A stretch of 64,000 nt of DNA from Parvibaculum sp. (GTDB lineage: Bacteria; Pseudomonadota; Alphaproteobacteria; Parvibaculales; Parvibaculaceae), in NCBI GenBank assembly GCA_019635955.1, contig JAHBYL010000001.1:1-64000 (forward strand), in the 5' to 3' direction. Position numbers and translations under genes: made by a program. This document shows positions 52,321 to 63,482 of this stretch, piece by piece; within the stretch, counting starts at the first letter, position 1; each line of letters starts with the position of its first letter. The notes under the pieces were generated by a model, which was not told where the DNA came from, ran no database searches, and worked only from the letters and a program-made list of their open reading frames with translations.

Positions 52321-53286
52321 TCAGGCCCTTGCAAGCGATGCGTTGCGCGCCGCGCGCAGGCGCGCGAAATCCTCATCCGCATGATAGGAAGAGCGTGTCA
52401 GCGGGCTCGATGAAACCAGCAGGAAGCCCTTGGTGCGCGCAATGGTTTCGTAGGACTTGAATTCGTCAGGCGTAACGAAACGGTCGATGGCAGCGTGCTT
52501 GCGTGTCGGCTGGAGATATTGCCCGATGGTCAGGAAGTCGATGGCGGCCGAACGCATGTCGTCCATCACCTGCAACACTTCCTCGCGCGTTTCGCCGAGG
52601 CCCACCATGATGCCCGACTTCGTGAAGATCGTCGGGTCGAGCTCCTTCACCTGCTGTAATAGACGCAGCGAGTGGAAGTAGCGCGCGCCCGGGCGAATGT
52701 TGAGATAGAGCCGGGGTACGGTTTCGAGATTGTGATTGAAAACGTCCGGCCGGGCGGCCACAACCTTTTCAAGCGCGCCATCCTTCCGCAGGAAATCGGG
52801 CGTGAGAATTTCAATCGTCGTGCCGGGCGAACGGCGGCGGATCGCCTCTATCACCTCGACGAAGTGCTGCGCGCCACCATCGGCGAGGTCGTCGCGATCA
52901 ACCGAGGTGATCACCACATGACGCAGACCGAGCTTTGCGACGGCATTCGCCACCTTCTCCGGCTCTTCTATATCGAGCGGCGCGGGCAGGCCCGTCTTCA
53001 CGTTGCAGAAGGAACAGGCGCGCGTGCAGGTATCGCCCATGATCATCATGGTCGCGTGTTTCTTCGTCCAGCACTCACCGATATTCGGGCAGCCAGCCTC
53101 CTCGCAGACGGTGACGAGACCATTCTCGCGAACGACCTGTTTCGTCTCGGCATAGACAGGAGAGCCCGGCGCCTTTACGCGAATCCATTCCGGCTTGCGC
53201 AAAATGGGCGTGTCGGGCCGCTTCGCCTTTTCGGGATGCCGGGGCTTTGACGCGCCCGGCTTCAGCGTGTCGAGGATCGTGACCAT
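52321..53286 (-). CDS. lipA: Lipoyl synthase
   Basis: 321 aa radical SAM enzyme. The auxiliary cluster cysteines are in [13 protein letters not shown] (CxxxxCxxxxxC) and the SAM cluster in [13 protein letters not shown] (CxxxCxxC). The C-terminal RSSY motif is present ([10 protein letters not shown]). It inserts two sulfurs into protein-bound octanoyl groups, needed for the lipoyl domains of PdhB and PdhC encoded upstream. ATG start with weak site. Confidence 0.97.
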   Translation of the reverse strand: MVTILDTLKPGASKPRHPEKAKRPDTPILRKPEWIRVKAPGSPVYAETKQVVRENGLVTVCEEAGCPNIGECWTKKHATMMIMGDTCTRACSFCNVKTGLPAPLDIEEPEKVANAVAKLGLRHVVITSVDRDDLADGGAQHFVEVIEAIRRRSPGTTIEILTPDFLRKDGALEKVVAARPDVFNHNLETVPRLYLNIRPGARYFHSLRLLQQVKELDPTIFTKSGIMVGLGETREEVLQVMDDMRSAAIDFLTIGQYLQPTRKHAAIDRFVTPDEFKSYETIARTKGFLLVSSSPLTRSSYHADEDFARLRAARNASLARA

Positions 53287-53358
53287 GAACCGGATATGCC
53301 TTTACTCGTCAGAACATGGATAGTACGTCCGCCCGATTCAAGCAAATCCGGCCGTTTT

Positions 53359-53862
53359 TCAGGCCATATGACCCGCAAGGTCGTAGAGCCCGCCGATCAC
53401 CTGTGTGCCGCCGTCTTCCGCCCTTACCGGCAGATAGATGGCTTCATAATGCACATGTTCCAGATCGATGCCGATGAACCGGCCCCGAAGGCAGGCAGGC
53501 TTTTTCTCTGCCATGATCCGGTTATGAAAGGCAATCTGGTGTACCGCCATTTCCGGCAGGTAGCAGTCCGAGAAGAGTTCGCCCGTGAACTTCCGGCCGA
53601 GGCGCCGCTCGTTTTCGCTTCCAACCAGGCGGTAGCGCATGTCCGCGCCGCCGTCGACAGGCTCGACGACGAACATCCCACCCATGGCATGGGGCATGTC
53701 GAGAGGATTGAAGACGGAACGAGGCATCAGCCCATCGGCCTGCAGGCGCGCCTTCCAATAATCCATGAGAGCGCGGCAATGCGGATGGACGGGATCTTCC
53801 ACCTCGACCACAGCATAGTCGATGCCGTTTTCAGGGGCCGGCGTCTGCATTCTTATCGCCAT
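53359..53862 (-). CDS. PAS domain-containing protein (PAS_5 type)
   Basis: 167 aa single-domain protein. DPVHPHCRALMDYWKARLQADGLMPRSVFNPLDMP, the ADMRYRLVGSENERRLGRKFTGE strand and the VHYEAIYLPVRAEDGG end fit the PAS_5 family common in alphaproteobacteria. These proteins carry no output domain; the ligand and partners are unknown. GGAGGAG lies before the ATG. It is 37 bases downstream of the sulfatase gene on the same strand, probably cotranscribed with it. Confidence 0.86.
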   Translation of the reverse strand: MAIRMQTPAPENGIDYAVVEVEDPVHPHCRALMDYWKARLQADGLMPRSVFNPLDMPHAMGGMFVVEPVDGGADMRYRLVGSENERRLGRKFTGELFSDCYLPEMAVHQIAFHNRIMAEKKPACLRGRFIGIDLEHVHYEAIYLPVRAEDGGTQVIGGLYDLAGHMA

Positions 53863-53899
53863 GAGCCACTCCTCCGGCGCTCAGGCTAGTCCGAGATCG

Positions 53900-55450
53900 T
53901 TAAGCCTTTGCTAGTGGCGGGACGAAGCCGAGCCGGTGAAACTGGCTTTCCGGTGCTTCGAGTTCGGCGAGAGCCGCGCGGAGCCGTTCTGCGATATCGG
54001 CCTCCGCCGCAGTCCCGGCCAGATTTTGCGCCTCGTCCGGGTCGTTTTCGAGGTCGTAAAGATGGTGCCCGGTGAATTTCGTCAGCGCCCAGTAAGGCAC
54101 CATATCGCCCTTCTGCCACTGCTGGTGGATCACGGGGATGCTGCTTCCCGGCATCCGGTCGAGAAAGGCGCGTTCGTCGGGCAGCGGCAGCTCCTGCTCC
54201 CGTGTCAGAAAATGCGTCGGCATGGTTGACCAGCGGTTCGACATCATGCTGAGCGGCGCATTGTCGCCAGCGGGCCCCCGAGCATATTTGTATCGCCCGT
54301 CGATGTAATGCACCTCTCTGCCCCAGACGCCGGTAAGCAGCCAGTCGCGCACCGCGACCGTTTCGCCACGCATCAATGGAAGCAGCGATTTCCCGTGTGT
54401 GCGCTGGCGTACTTCGACGCCGAACAATTCGGCAAGCGTCGCGAAGAGATCGACGCTCGTCGTCAGCGCATCGCAGGTGCCGGGCGCGATGCCGGGATGA
54501 GCGATCATCAGCGGGATATGGCCGAGAGGTTCATAGACCGGCACACCGGGTTTTCCCCAGATATCCTTCTCGCCGAGATAGTGGCCGTGATCGGTGCTGA
54601 GAACGACGAGCGTATCGTCCCACAAGCCATGGGTATCGATCTCATCGAGGATACGGCCAAACCATTTGTCGATCATGGTCAGCTTGCCGCCATAGGACGC
54701 GCGGATCTGGCGCGCCTGCCGCGCATCGATCACGCCCTTTTCAATTCCGCCCTGCACATAAGGCGGCCAGATGAGGTGCGGGCCCTCCCAGTCCGGGTCG
54801 TACATGGAGGCATAGGGTTCGGGCGTGTCGAAAGGCTCATGCGGGTCGAACTCGTCGACAAAGAGCATGAAGCGATCGTGATGGCCTGCATTCTCGGCCA
54901 GCCAGCGCGCGGCGGCGCCCATCGTGCGCGGACCCGGAAAATCCTCCTCGCCGCGAAAATAGCCGCGCGAGTCGTCATAAGGCATGTGCTTGCGCATGAA
55001 ATTAGGCGCACCGGTCCAGCTGGGGTCTGCCCGTGTTTTCCACGGGTCGCCTTCATGCCCGCGCTGATAGTCCCATGCCGTGAAGTCGACATGGTAATTC
55101 TCGCCCCCCGTTTCGAAGAGATGCGGATGGTCGGATATGAGCTGCGTCACCACGCCTTTCTTGCGCAGCTCATAGGTGATCGCATCTTCCCAGATTTCGA
55201 CCGACCCCCAAGGCCGCCAGAGAAAATCGAGCGAGCCGCAAAGAATGTCGTGCCGCGCTGGCATGCAGGGAAGCGAGCCCGTGTAGTGCCGGGTGAAGCG
55301 CGTGGCGCGGGCGGCGAAGCGGTCGAGATTGGGCGTTGCAAATTCGCGCCCGCCATAGGCGCCCAGCATGTGCCGGTTGAGACTGTCCAGCAGAATGACG
55401 ACGGCATTTTTCGGCGCGCGCGGCGCGGCCGGTGTTCCCTCGGCGGCCAA
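53900..55450 (-). CDS. Sulfatase (formylglycine-dependent family)
   Basis: 516 aa. The N-terminal NAVVILLDSLNRHMLGAYGG has the first metal aspartates, and SLPCMPARHD carries the C-x-P-x-R motif (Cys62), the residue that becomes formylglycine. DTLVVLSTDHGHYLGEKDIWGKP is the second metal site. Substrate (sulfate ester or phosphonate) is not predictable. The TTG at 55450 is chosen because GGGGAGGA lies five bases upstream. It is 29 bases downstream of lpd. Cytoplasmic by appearance; no signal peptide was seen. Confidence 0.9.
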   Translation of the reverse strand: MAAEGTPAAPRAPKNAVVILLDSLNRHMLGAYGGREFATPNLDRFAARATRFTRHYTGSLPCMPARHDILCGSLDFLWRPWGSVEIWEDAITYELRKKGVVTQLISDHPHLFETGGENYHVDFTAWDYQRGHEGDPWKTRADPSWTGAPNFMRKHMPYDDSRGYFRGEEDFPGPRTMGAAARWLAENAGHHDRFMLFVDEFDPHEPFDTPEPYASMYDPDWEGPHLIWPPYVQGGIEKGVIDARQARQIRASYGGKLTMIDKWFGRILDEIDTHGLWDDTLVVLSTDHGHYLGEKDIWGKPGVPVYEPLGHIPLMIAHPGIAPGTCDALTTSVDLFATLAELFGVEVRQRTHGKSLLPLMRGETVAVRDWLLTGVWGREVHYIDGRYKYARGPAGDNAPLSMMSNRWSTMPTHFLTREQELPLPDERAFLDRMPGSSIPVIHQQWQKGDMVPYWALTKFTGHHLYDLENDPDEAQNLAGTAAEADIAERLRAALAELEAPESQFHRLGFVPPLAKA

Positions 55451-55479
55451 TGGTTCCTCCCCTGCCCGATCCCTCGGGA

Positions 55480-56877
55480 TCAAGTATGGAGGACGCGCCC
55501 ATAGGCGTCGAGTACCGCCTCATGCATGGCTTCGGAAAGTGTCGGATGCGGGAAGATGGTGTGCATCAATTCCGCCTCGGTCGTCTCCAGCGACATGGCG
55601 ATACCATAGCCCTGGATGAGTTCCGTCACTTCCGGGCCGATCATATGGGCGCCGAGAAGCTCCCCGGTCTTGGCATCGAACACGGTTTTCACGAAGCCGC
55701 CCGTCTCGCCAAGCGCAATCGCCTTGCCGTTCGCCTTGAAGGGAAAGCGGCCGACCTTCACCTCATGGCCCTTTTCCTTCGCCTTGGCTTCGGTGAGGCC
55801 GACGCTTGCGATCTGGGGCGATGAATAGGTGCAGCCGGGAATGAGGTTCGCCTTCATCGGATGGAGGCCCTTCACGCCGGCAATGCGCTCCACCGCGATC
55901 ACGCCCTCATGGCTCGCCTTGTGCGCGAGCCAGGGCGGACCGGCGAGATCGCCGATGGCGTAAACGCCCTTCACGCCCGTCTCCAGCCATTCGTTCACGA
56001 CGACATGGGTCTTCTCGACCTTCACGCCCGCCTTTTCGAGGCCGAGATTTTCGACATTGCCGACAATGCCGACGGCCGAGATGACTTTCTCCGCTTCCAG
56101 CATCTCGGTCTTTCCGCCCGCCGTGACCTCGATCTTCGCACCGCTGCCGGAAATTTCCGTCTTGCCGATCTTTGCACCCGTCAGAATGCGGATGCCGCGC
56201 TTCTTGAAAGCACGCGCCGCTTCCTTCGAAATCTCTTCATCCTCGACGGGCAGGATGCGGTCCAGCACCTCGACCACTGTCACTTCCGCGCCGAAGGCGC
56301 GGTAGAAACTCGCGAATTCGATGCCGATGGCGCCGGAGCCGATAACGATCAGCGATTTCGGAATCGCTTTCGGCACCATCGCCTCGCGATAGGTCCAGAC
56401 CGTCTTGCCATCGGGCTCCAGACCCTCGATCACGCGGGCGCGGGCGCCGGTCGCGAGGATGACATTCTTCGCGCCGATGTCGCGCGTCTTGCCTTCCTTG
56501 TCCTTGACGGCGATCTTGCCTTCGCCGGCGAGACTGCCGGTGCCTTCGATCACATCGATCTTGTTCTTCTTCATCAGGAACGTGACGCCGTTCGAAAGCT
56601 GCGCGGCGACATCGCGGCTGCGCTTCACGATGGCTTCGGCGTCGAATGCCGCCTTCTCCACCTTCAGGCCGTACTCCGCCGCGTGCTGCATCGTCTCATA
56701 GACTTCCGCCGAGCGAAGCAGAGCCTTTGTCGGGATGCAGCCCCAGTTGAGGCAGATGCCACCCAGCGCGTCACGTTCGACGATGGCGGCCTTGAGGCCA
56801 AGCTGTGCGGCGCGGATCGCCGCGACATAGCCGCCGGGCCCGGAGCCGATCACCACCACATCGTAATTATCCGCCAT
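55480..56877 (-). CDS. lpdA: Dihydrolipoyl dehydrogenase (E3)
   Basis: 465 aa flavoprotein. FAD site IGSGPGGYVAAIRAAQLG, the redox disulfide GGICLNWGCIPTKALL, an NAD site (VIGSGAIGIEFASFYRAFG) and the C-terminal histidine-glutamate pair in HTIFPHPTLSEAMHEA. It reoxidises dihydrolipoyl groups of the pyruvate dehydrogenase complex and others. The ATG overlaps the pdhC stop (TGATG), coupling the two. Confidence 0.97.
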   Translation of the reverse strand: MADNYDVVVIGSGPGGYVAAIRAAQLGLKAAIVERDALGGICLNWGCIPTKALLRSAEVYETMQHAAEYGLKVEKAAFDAEAIVKRSRDVAAQLSNGVTFLMKKNKIDVIEGTGSLAGEGKIAVKDKEGKTRDIGAKNVILATGARARVIEGLEPDGKTVWTYREAMVPKAIPKSLIVIGSGAIGIEFASFYRAFGAEVTVVEVLDRILPVEDEEISKEAARAFKKRGIRILTGAKIGKTEISGSGAKIEVTAGGKTEMLEAEKVISAVGIVGNVENLGLEKAGVKVEKTHVVVNEWLETGVKGVYAIGDLAGPPWLAHKASHEGVIAVERIAGVKGLHPMKANLIPGCTYSSPQIASVGLTEAKAKEKGHEVKVGRFPFKANGKAIALGETGGFVKTVFDAKTGELLGAHMIGPEVTELIQGYGIAMSLETTEAELMHTIFPHPTLSEAMHEAVLDAYGRVLHT

Positions 56878-58151
56878 CAGAGCAGCATCCTTGCCGGATA
56901 TTCCACGAAGGATTTGAAGGCTTCGAGGAAGCGCGCGCCGAGCGCGCCATCGATTGCGCGGTGGTCGCAGGACATCGTCACCGTCATCACATTGGCCACT
57001 TCGAGCTTGCCGTTCCTCACCACCGGCCGCTCCTCGCCCTTGCCCACGGCAAGGATCGCCGCCTGGGGCGGATTGATAACGCCGGTGAAATGCTTGATGC
57101 CGAACATGCCGAGATTGGAGATCGAGAAGCTGCCGCCTTCATATTCGTTCGGCTTCAGCTTCTTGTTGCGTGCGCGCTCGGCAAGCGATTTCGCTTCAGC
57201 GGAGATTTCGGCCAGGCCTTTCTTTTCCGCATTGCGGATGATCGGTGTGATGAGCCCGCCATCAAGCGCCACGGCGATGCCGATATCGGCCGATTTGTGC
57301 TTCAGGATCGCATCGCCGGCGAAGCTCACATTGGCGTCCGGCACCTTGACGAGGGCGAGCGCCGCGGCGCGGATCAGGAAATCATTGACCGAGAGCTTCA
57401 CGCCCTCGCCCGCCGCATCGTTCAGCTTCTTGCGCGCCATCAGCAATTCATCGAGTTCGCAATCCACCGTCAGATAGAAATGCGGAATCTCCTGCATGGA
57501 CTGCGTGAGACGGCGCGCAATCGTCTTGCGCATACCGTCGAGCGGAATTTCCTCGTAGCTTCCTTTCTCGTAGAAAGCGCGCGCATCGATTCTGGATGCA
57601 GGCGCCGCCGCGCCCGATGCCGCCTGTTTCTTCGGTGCCGATTTCGGTGCGCCCTCAAGGTCCGCCTTCACGATGCGGCCGCGCGGGCCGGAACCTTCCA
57701 TGGCGGAAAGATCGATCCCCTGCTGTTCCGCCAGACGGCGCGCCAGCGGCGACGCGAAAATGCGGCCGGTCTTTTCAGCCTTCGGCGCGGGTACGGGCTT
57801 CGCCTCCGATTTCTCTTCCGTCTTTTTCGGTTCCTCGGCCTTCTTCTCTACCGCTTTCTTCTCGGGTTTCGGCGCCGCGTCCGCATCTTTCAGCGCGCTT
57901 GCGTCCTCGCCCTCTTCGAGAAGCACGGCGATCACGTCATTGACGGGAACGCCCTCCGTTCCCTCCGCAACGCGGATCTCGCCGATCGTGCCTTCATCGA
58001 CCGCTTCGACTTCCATCGTCGCCTTGTCGGTTTCGATCTCGGCTATCACATCGCCCGCGCTCACCTTGTCGCCCTTCTTCACATGCCATTTGGCAAGCGT
58101 GCCCTCCTCCATGGTGGGCGAAAGGGCGGGCATCAGAATGTTGACCGGCAT
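56877..58151 (-). CDS. pdhC: Dihydrolipoamide acetyltransferase (E2)
   Basis: 424 aa. One lipoyl domain (residues 1-80, lysine in [11 protein letters not shown]), an Ala/Lys/Pro linker, a peripheral-subunit-binding domain (FASPLARRLAEQQGIDLSAM) and a catalytic domain ending in SCDHRAIDGALGARFLEAF with the active-site histidine and DG motif. It forms the core of pyruvate dehydrogenase. GGAGGCGCC precedes the ATG. The pdhB stop lies ten bases upstream. Confidence 0.97.
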   Translation of the reverse strand: MPVNILMPALSPTMEEGTLAKWHVKKGDKVSAGDVIAEIETDKATMEVEAVDEGTIGEIRVAEGTEGVPVNDVIAVLLEEGEDASALKDADAAPKPEKKAVEKKAEEPKKTEEKSEAKPVPAPKAEKTGRIFASPLARRLAEQQGIDLSAMEGSGPRGRIVKADLEGAPKSAPKKQAASGAAAPASRIDARAFYEKGSYEEIPLDGMRKTIARRLTQSMQEIPHFYLTVDCELDELLMARKKLNDAAGEGVKLSVNDFLIRAAALALVKVPDANVSFAGDAILKHKSADIGIAVALDGGLITPIIRNAEKKGLAEISAEAKSLAERARNKKLKPNEYEGGSFSISNLGMFGIKHFTGVINPPQAAILAVGKGEERPVVRNGKLEVANVMTVTMSCDHRAIDGALGARFLEAFKSFVEYPARMLL

Positions 58152-58161
58152 GGGCGCCTCC

Positions 58162-59559
58162 TCAGCGGTAGCAGACGGCTTTCACCGCCTCCACCACTTC
58201 TGCGGCGCTTGGCAGCGCGAGTTTTTCGAGATTGGCCGCGTAGGGCATCGGCACGTCTTTCTGCGTCACGCGAAGGACTGGCGCGTCCAGATAGTCGAAA
58301 GCCTTTTCCTGCACTGAGGCCGCAATCTCCGCGCCGATGCCGCAGACGGGCCATGTCTCCTCGACGGTGACGAGACGGTTCGTCTTCTTTACCGAAGCGA
58401 TCACCGTGTCCATGTCGAGCGGGCGGACGGTGCGCAGGTCGATCAGTTCGACGTCGATACCTTCCTCTTCCAGTTTCGCCATAGCCTCAAGGCAATAGGT
58501 GATGCCGTGGCTATGCGAGACGAGGGTCACATCCTTGCCCTCCTTCATCACCCGCGCCTTGCCGATGGGCAGCACGAAATCCTCATGCTTCGGCACGTCG
58601 AAGCTCTTGCCGTAGAGCACTTCGTTTTCGAGGAAAATGACGGGATTCGGGTCGCGGATGGCGGCCTTGAGCAGCCCCTTAGCGTCGGCCGCCGAATAGG
58701 GCGCTATCACGATGAGGCCCGGCACATGCGCATACCAGGACGCATAGTCCTGGCTGTGCTGCGCGGCGACGCGCGCCGCCGGTCCGTTCGGCCCGCGGAA
58801 GACGATGGGGCATGACATCTGCCCGCCGGACATGTAGCGCGTCTTGGCTGCCGAATTGATGATCTGGTCGATCGCCTGCATGGCGAAATTGAAGGTCATG
58901 AATTCGACAATGGGGCGGAGCCCCGCCATCGCCGCGCCGACGCCGAGGCCGGCAAAGCCATGTTCGGTGATTGGCGTATCGACCACGCGCTTGTCGCCGA
59001 ATTCGTCGAGCAGGCCCTGCGTTACCTTGTAGGCGCCCTGATATTGCGCGACTTCCTCGCCCATGACGAAAACGGTCTCGTCGCGGCGCATTTCTTCCGC
59101 CATCGCATCACGCAGCGCCTCGCGTACGGTCTGCGTCACGAACTCTGTGCCTTCCGGCAAGTCCGGATCGGCCTTTATCTCGGCTTTGGGCTTTTTGCTC
59201 TCCGCCTTCGTTTTCTCGCCGCTTTCCCGGCTCGTCGCCTCGCCCTGCCCGGGTTTCGTTTCCGGCATCTCCTGCTTCGGCGCTTCGTCTTCGTCAGCCG
59301 CGGTGGAGGTGTCGTCATCATCGCCCGCCAGCAGGGCGATGACCTCGTTCACCTTCACATTCTCCGTGCCTTCCTCGACAAGGAGCTTTTCGATCTTGCC
59401 GTCGTCGGCAGCTTCCACCTCCATGGTGGCCTTGTCGGTTTCGATCTCGGCGATCACGTCGCCCGATTTCACCTCGTCACCGACCTTCACATGCCATTTG
59501 GCAAGCGTTCCTTCCTCCATGGTCGGAGAAAGCGCGGGCATGAGAACCTTGATCGCCAT
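58162..59559 (-). CDS. pdhB: Pyruvate dehydrogenase E1 beta with N-terminal lipoyl domain
   Basis: 465 aa. Residues 1-80 are a lipoyl domain ([11 protein letters not shown]) almost identical to that of PdhC, then a linker and the E1-beta body from about 145 ([39 protein letters not shown]). Lipoylated E1 beta is known in alphaproteobacteria. It binds TPP with PdhA. ATG 59559 follows GGAGG at ten bases; a GTG at 59568 is less likely. Its start overlaps the pdhA stop region. Confidence 0.96.
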   Translation of the reverse strand: MAIKVLMPALSPTMEEGTLAKWHVKVGDEVKSGDVIAEIETDKATMEVEAADDGKIEKLLVEEGTENVKVNEVIALLAGDDDDTSTAADEDEAPKQEMPETKPGQGEATSRESGEKTKAESKKPKAEIKADPDLPEGTEFVTQTVREALRDAMAEEMRRDETVFVMGEEVAQYQGAYKVTQGLLDEFGDKRVVDTPITEHGFAGLGVGAAMAGLRPIVEFMTFNFAMQAIDQIINSAAKTRYMSGGQMSCPIVFRGPNGPAARVAAQHSQDYASWYAHVPGLIVIAPYSAADAKGLLKAAIRDPNPVIFLENEVLYGKSFDVPKHEDFVLPIGKARVMKEGKDVTLVSHSHGITYCLEAMAKLEEEGIDVELIDLRTVRPLDMDTVIASVKKTNRLVTVEETWPVCGIGAEIAASVQEKAFDYLDAPVLRVTQKDVPMPYAANLEKLALPSAAEVVEAVKAVCYR

Positions 59560-59564
59560 CGCTC

Positions 59565-60614
59565 TCACGCCTCCATATCGGCAAGTATGTCGGTCCAGAG
59601 CTCCGACGGATCGGGCTCGGGACTCGACTGCGCGAACTCGGCTGCTTCGTTCACGATGGCCTTGATCTCCTTGTCGATCTGTTTGAGATCGTCCTCCGTC
59701 AGCGCCTTCGACTCGATCAGGCGCATGCGGACCTGTTCGATCGGGTCGTGCTCGGCGCGCATCTTGTTCACTTCTTCCTTCGCGCGGTATTTCGCCGGGT
59801 CGGACATGGAGTGGCCGCGATAGCGATAGGTCATCATCTCGAGAATGTAAGGCCCTTTCCCCGCGCGGCAGGATTCCACGGCGCGCAGACCTGCCTCCCG
59901 CACCGCACGCACATCCATGCCGTCGACCTGTTCGCCGGGGATGTTGAAACTCACGCCGCGCTTCGAGAGGTTCGTCTGCGCGCTGGCGCGGGCGACGCTC
60001 GTACCCATCGCATATTGATTGTTCTCGATCACATAGACGACCGGCAGTTCCCAGAGTTCGGCCATGTTGAAGCTCTCATAAACCTGGCCCTGGTTTGCCG
60101 CGCCATCGCCGAAATATGCGAGGCAGACGCGATCATTGCCGCGATAGCGATTGGCAAAGGCGAGGCCGGTCCCGAGCGGCACCTGCGCGCCGACGATTCC
60201 GTGGCCGCCGAAGAACTGCTTTTCGCGGCTAAACATGTGCATGGAGCCGCCCTTGCCGCGTGAATAGCCGCCCTCACGACCCGTCAGTTCCGCCATCACA
60301 CCTTTGGGGTCCATGCCGGTCGCCAGCATGTGGCCATGGTCGCGATAACCGGTGATGACCTGATCGCCCTCCTCGATCGCCATCTGCATGCCGACGACGA
60401 CCGCCTCCTGCCCGATATAGAGATGGCAGAAGCCGCCAATGAGCCCCATGCCGTACATCTGACCGGCCTTCTCCTCAAAGCGGCGGATCAGCAGCATGTC
60501 GCGATAGGCGGCAACTTCCTCTTCCTCGGAGAAGGGAGCCGGTCCGTCCACGGACTTTTTCGCCGGCTTCTTCTGGGCCGGTTTTGCGGATTTGGAAGAG
60601 GATCTGGACGTCAT
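59565..60614 (-). CDS. pdhA: Pyruvate dehydrogenase E1 alpha
   Basis: 349 aa. TPP/Mg motif [20 protein letters not shown], then the [14 protein letters not shown] loop, preceded by [17 protein letters not shown]; the phosphorylation-loop region [14 protein letters not shown] is present. It decarboxylates pyruvate with PdhB. The start at ATG 60614 has GAGG nine bases upstream; other in-frame starts give an implausible leader. It follows ftsB after a 180-base gap with a terminator-like hairpin, so it has its own promoter. Confidence 0.96.
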   Translation of the reverse strand: MTSRSSSKSAKPAQKKPAKKSVDGPAPFSEEEEVAAYRDMLLIRRFEEKAGQMYGMGLIGGFCHLYIGQEAVVVGMQMAIEEGDQVITGYRDHGHMLATGMDPKGVMAELTGREGGYSRGKGGSMHMFSREKQFFGGHGIVGAQVPLGTGLAFANRYRGNDRVCLAYFGDGAANQGQVYESFNMAELWELPVVYVIENNQYAMGTSVARASAQTNLSKRGVSFNIPGEQVDGMDVRAVREAGLRAVESCRAGKGPYILEMMTYRYRGHSMSDPAKYRAKEEVNKMRAEHDPIEQVRMRLIESKALTEDDLKQIDKEIKAIVNEAAEFAQSSPEPDPSELWTDILADMEA

Positions 60615-60721
60615 TCTGGGGGCCTCGACGCCGGTCAATTCAAGGATGCGCACAGGTATGGGCGATGCGCAATGCGCCGTCGCCACACTTTAGAAGTGGA
60701 ACATAAAGGTTTGGTTTCAAT

Positions 60722-60754
60722 GAAAAAATAAGTGATTAACCGGATTTCGGTTAA
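60722..60754 (-). terminator. Terminator-like hairpin between ftsB and pdhA
   Basis: TTAACCG and CGGTTAA (7-bp perfect arms, five-base loop, 60736-60754). On the minus strand TCACTTATTTTTT follows, the T run at 60728-60723. It could end the eno-ftsB transcript before pdhA. Confidence 0.5.
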
Positions 60755-60790
60755 GTTCCGCTGCGGCGCGGCTTCCGGGAATGCGGGCGC

Positions 60791-61153
60791 TCAGCGCGCC
60801 GGAAGCGTTCCCGCTGGGGGCGGATCGAGGAATATGACAATCTCCCCCGGATTCGCATAACCGAGCGCTGCCCGCGCGCGCTCGTCGAGAAGATCGGGAT
60901 CGAGACTTTCCGGCCTGAGCAGTGCCACCTGCCGGTCGAGCTGCTCGCGCTGCCGCTCCACATCCGAGAGCTGGTGTTCGAGAAGGTCGATACGGTTCTG
61001 GATGTCGAGCCAGGAGATGAAGCCGAGGCGCCCATAGACGGCGTGATAGGCGAAATAGCCCAGAACGATGATGCAGACGAACGGAACAAGCGCCTGACGA
61101 AGGCGCAACGGTTCCGAACTGCGAATCACGACGTTGTTTTCCATGTCCAGCAT
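60791..61153 (-). CDS. ftsB: Septum formation initiator FtsB/DivIC family protein
   Basis: 120 aa. One membrane segment (about residues 24-40, VPFVCIIVLGYFAYHAVY) is followed by a coiled coil (IQNRIDLLEHQLSDVERQREQL) and a RARAALGYANPGEIVIFLDPPP tail, the usual FtsB/DivIC layout. It joins the FtsQLB complex at the division site. The start is not secure: 61174 (TTG), 61153 and 61144 are all possible and none has a good ribosome site. It lies between eno and pdhA. Confidence 0.82.
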   Translation of the reverse strand: MLDMENNVVIRSSEPLRLRQALVPFVCIIVLGYFAYHAVYGRLGFISWLDIQNRIDLLEHQLSDVERQREQLDRQVALLRPESLDPDLLDERARAALGYANPGEIVIFLDPPPAGTLPAR

Positions 61154-61217
61154 GGAATCATATAGCGATTCCAACGGTCAAGGTGATTTGGTGGAAACCG
61201 CGTGGAAGCGGAACCTG

Positions 61218-62552
<1,335 letters not shown>

Positions 62553-62613
62553 TCATAGCGGAGCGAAGCCCGGGACGAAAGGGCCTAATCGCCGATTTGA
62601 TGTGCGTTTCCAC

Positions 62614-62631
62614 CGGGCGTTGTCACGCCCG
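62614..62631. other. Strong hairpin after the padR gene
   Basis: CGGGCGT, four-base loop, ACGCCCG, 35 bases past the padR stop. It lacks a T tract in either direction; perhaps a transcript 3' end. The 172-base gap between eno and padR holds no other feature. Confidence 0.35.
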
Positions 62632-62665
62632 CCGCTCCAGGTGGCGGAAGAGGCCGATCTCCGGC

Positions 62666-63211
62666 TCAGGCGTGATTCACTACCCTGACGTCTTCCGGGC
62701 AGCCCGCAAGAAGCTCCGCTGAATGGGCCATGATGTAGTCGCGCTGCGCCTCCATCATCGCGCGGCCGAAACCGATGCAGAAGCGCTGCCCCTCCTGCAG
62801 CACCTCCTCGGCCTCCCGCCGGTCGAGATCCAGCAAGGTTTCGTTCGTCTCCGCCAGCCTCTTGTCCAGCAGCTCTTTCACCCGCGAGCGAGGGAGAAAG
62901 GGCGCAAAGCTCAAGATGAAAATGAACTCGGAGCGCAGGCGGTGTCTGGCATCGCCTGACATCAGCGCCCGGAGCGCCACCGCCCTCCCCGCCTCGGTCA
63001 GCTCATAGACCTTTTTGTTGGGCCGATTGTCCTGTTCGACCCTCTGGAAAGTGACGAGCCCCTCAGCCGCAAGTTCATTCAGAGCCGGATAGAGGTTCGA
63101 CAGGCTCACATCGAGCAAGGTCGAAACCTCGTTCTCCATGGTCTTCTTGATGTCATATCCGGTCGCTGGACCGGACATGAGGACACTCAGCAACAGTTCT
63201 TTCGTATTCAA
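62666..63211 (-). CDS. PadR family transcriptional regulator
   Basis: 181 aa. A PadR winged helix is at residues 1-85 (LLSVLMSGPATGYDIKKTMEN, LYPALNELAAEGLVTFQRVEQ, KKVYELTEAGRA). The C-terminal 95 residues are a helical dimerisation domain with LDRREAEEVLQEG, as in Vir_act_alpha_C-type PadR proteins. Such regulators usually repress their own and adjacent genes in response to phenolics or hydrophobic compounds. It is divergent from the DUF1302 gene, with inverted repeats in the gap. Confidence 0.9.
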   Translation of the reverse strand: MNTKELLLSVLMSGPATGYDIKKTMENEVSTLLDVSLSNLYPALNELAAEGLVTFQRVEQDNRPNKKVYELTEAGRAVALRALMSGDARHRLRSEFIFILSFAPFLPRSRVKELLDKRLAETNETLLDLDRREAEEVLQEGQRFCIGFGRAMMEAQRDYIMAHSAELLAGCPEDVRVVNHA

Positions 63212-63237
63212 TCCGCGCCCTCCCCGACAGCAGATTG

Positions 63238-63258
63238 CGGTACTTGATCGGTGTACCG
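63238..63258. promoter_or_regulatory. Inverted repeat between padR and the DUF1302 gene, site 1
   Basis: CGGTAC and GTACCG flank nine bases, and TCGGT/ACCGA around GT form a nested pair; an ACTTGAT heptamer is repeated 18 bases apart. It lies 27 bases before the padR start. A candidate autoregulatory PadR operator. Confidence 0.4.
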
Positions 63259-63279
63259 ACTTGATATATCCCCTTTACT

Positions 63280-63300
63280 AATAGGTGTGTCTCACCTATT
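63280..63300. promoter_or_regulatory. Inverted repeat between padR and the DUF1302 gene, site 2
   Basis: AATAGGTG, five bases, CACCTATT: a perfect 8-bp operator-like repeat, centred about 195 bases from the DUF1302 start and 80 from padR. Confidence 0.45.
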
Positions 63301-63482
63301 GGCTTTCTCTACATAACAGACTGTCCTAACGCGAATATCCCTCCTCGATCCTCGCAAAAGGTCAGCATCCCTCACCAAACTTGTGGCCGGTTCCGGCGGA
63401 GCCGGCCGCTTACTTCCCCAAAATCCGCCGCCTTATCTGGGGCAAACACAAAGAATCCAACCATCCGGGAGGAACCTTCAAA

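Noticed and set aside
55861-57477. Open frame of 538 codons on the plus strand over lpd and pdhC
   Set aside because: Antisense to conserved complex subunits; no motifs.
56805-58370. Open frame of 521 codons on the plus strand over pdhC and pdhB
   Set aside because: Antisense shadow; long runs of Arg, Phe and Leu from reversed lipoyl and linker sequence.
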